From: Spirochaetales bacterium
GTDB lineage: Bacteria; Spirochaetota; Spirochaetia; SZUA-6; DRHE01
NCBI GenBank assembly: GCA_016935715.1
Contig: JAFGQJ010000220.1
Span: 1 to 24,413 of the forward strand
Direction of reading: 5' to 3'
DNA: 24,413 nt
Program-made: the position numbers and the translations under genes
The notes under the pieces: model-generated
The model's input: the letters and a program-made list of their open reading frames with translations, nothing else
Told to the model about the DNA's origin: nothing
Databases searched by the model: none
Shown: positions 24,103 to 24,413 of the stretch, piece after piece
How positions within the stretch are numbered: position 1 is the stretch's first letter
How the letters are laid out: each line of letters starts with the position of its first letter

Positions 24103-24413
24103 ATGAACGAGGCGATTTTCCGCATTTTTGCCGGAGACAGGTCCGTCGACATCCAGACGGCGAGCGAGAACCTCCCCCTGGAGCGACTGTTCGAGCTGGA
24201 GGAGGGGGAGAGGCTCGAGGACTCGGTTTTCCTGCGGGCCCCGAGATCAGCGGTGCCCTCGGAGATACGCTCCTTCCTCACGGCCATGAAAGGCATCCGG
24301 GTCGTCTCTGGGGCAACCCCGGATATCCGGATCGAGGTTGCCTCGGGCCCGGAGCCGGAGCTGCGGGTGGAGGGGGAGCGCTTCAGGCTCACCCTTCCCC
24401 GCGAGCTGATCGA
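24103..24413 (+). CDS. Unrecognised protein, 3' end outside the window
   Basis: The frame is open from ATG at 24103 to the window end (103 whole codons) with no stop. AGGAG lies 12 nt upstream of the ATG, slightly far. The visible N-terminus is acidic, with many Glu and Arg residues and a helical look (LPLERLFELEEGERLED), then a short beta-rich part (GIRVVSG, IRIEVASG, ELRVEGERFRLTLP). I see no signal peptide, helix-turn-helix or nucleotide motif, and do not recognise a family. It would be transcribed from the palindrome-covered promoter at 23957-23985, with a leader of roughly 110 nt. The minus-strand frame opposite is Arg/Ser-rich and is a shadow. Confidence 0.55.
   Translation, partial: MNEAIFRIFAGDRSVDIQTASENLPLERLFELEEGERLEDSVFLRAPRSAVPSEIRSFLTAMKGIRVVSGATPDIRIEVASGPEPELRVEGERFRLTLPRELI

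Overview
This window comes from a GC-rich bacterium. It has sigma70-like promoters, GGAGG-type ribosome binding sites, tight operons with stop/start overlaps and no introns. The content (oligopeptide ABC importer, two gamma-glutamyltransferase-fold hydrolases, archaeal-type glycolytic enzymes, a Cys-cluster protein) would suit an anaerobic heterotroph, but I cannot name the phylum from these genes. No rRNA, tRNA, CRISPR array or intact mobile element was found.

Region 1 (1-3994, + strand) is a three-gene, translationally coupled sugar cassette: the 3' part of an amidohydrolase_2-type hydrolase or lactonase, a Gfo/Idh/MocA oxidoreductase, and a GH31 glycosidase. The GH31 protein is colinear with the E. 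coli sulfoquinovosidase YihQ but lacks two of the three sulfonate-contacting residues. The 252-bp gap after it holds a fragment resembling the N-terminus of an IS1182-type transposase.

Region 2 (about 4.2-16.7 kb) is a peptide or gamma-glutamyl-compound uptake and hydrolysis block. On the minus strand a seven-gene operon reads: ornithine-cyclodeaminase/mu-crystallin family protein, peptide-binding protein, permeases C and B, M20 amidohydrolase, GGT-family protein 2, and M24 peptidase-like protein. A second GGT-family gene (minus) is divergent from the importer's two ATPase genes (plus), which start behind a near-consensus promoter. All five importer parts are therefore present, but on two transcription units facing each other. 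The operon promoter has a perfect inverted repeat in its spacer.

Region 3 (16.75-17.3 kb) is about 0.55 kb without a recognisable gene. It is followed by a ROK-family repressor (+).

Region 4 (18.5-23.9 kb, minus strand) is a run of five genes: a YkgJ-like Cys-cluster protein, archaeal-type (type II) GAPDH, archaeal-type phosphoglycerate kinase, a YeiH-family putative sulfate/sulfite exporter, and a TalC-type transaldolase with its own likely promoter. Upstream is a 19-bp palindrome overlapping a plus-strand promoter that leads to an unrecognised gene cut by the window end.

The best leads for something undescribed are the YihQ-like enzyme with a changed sulfonate pocket, coupled to a dehydrogenase and a possible lactonase, and the archaeal-type GAPDH/PGK pair linked to a transaldolase and a sulfate-exporter homologue. 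A link of both to organosulfur sugar metabolism is possible but is inference only.
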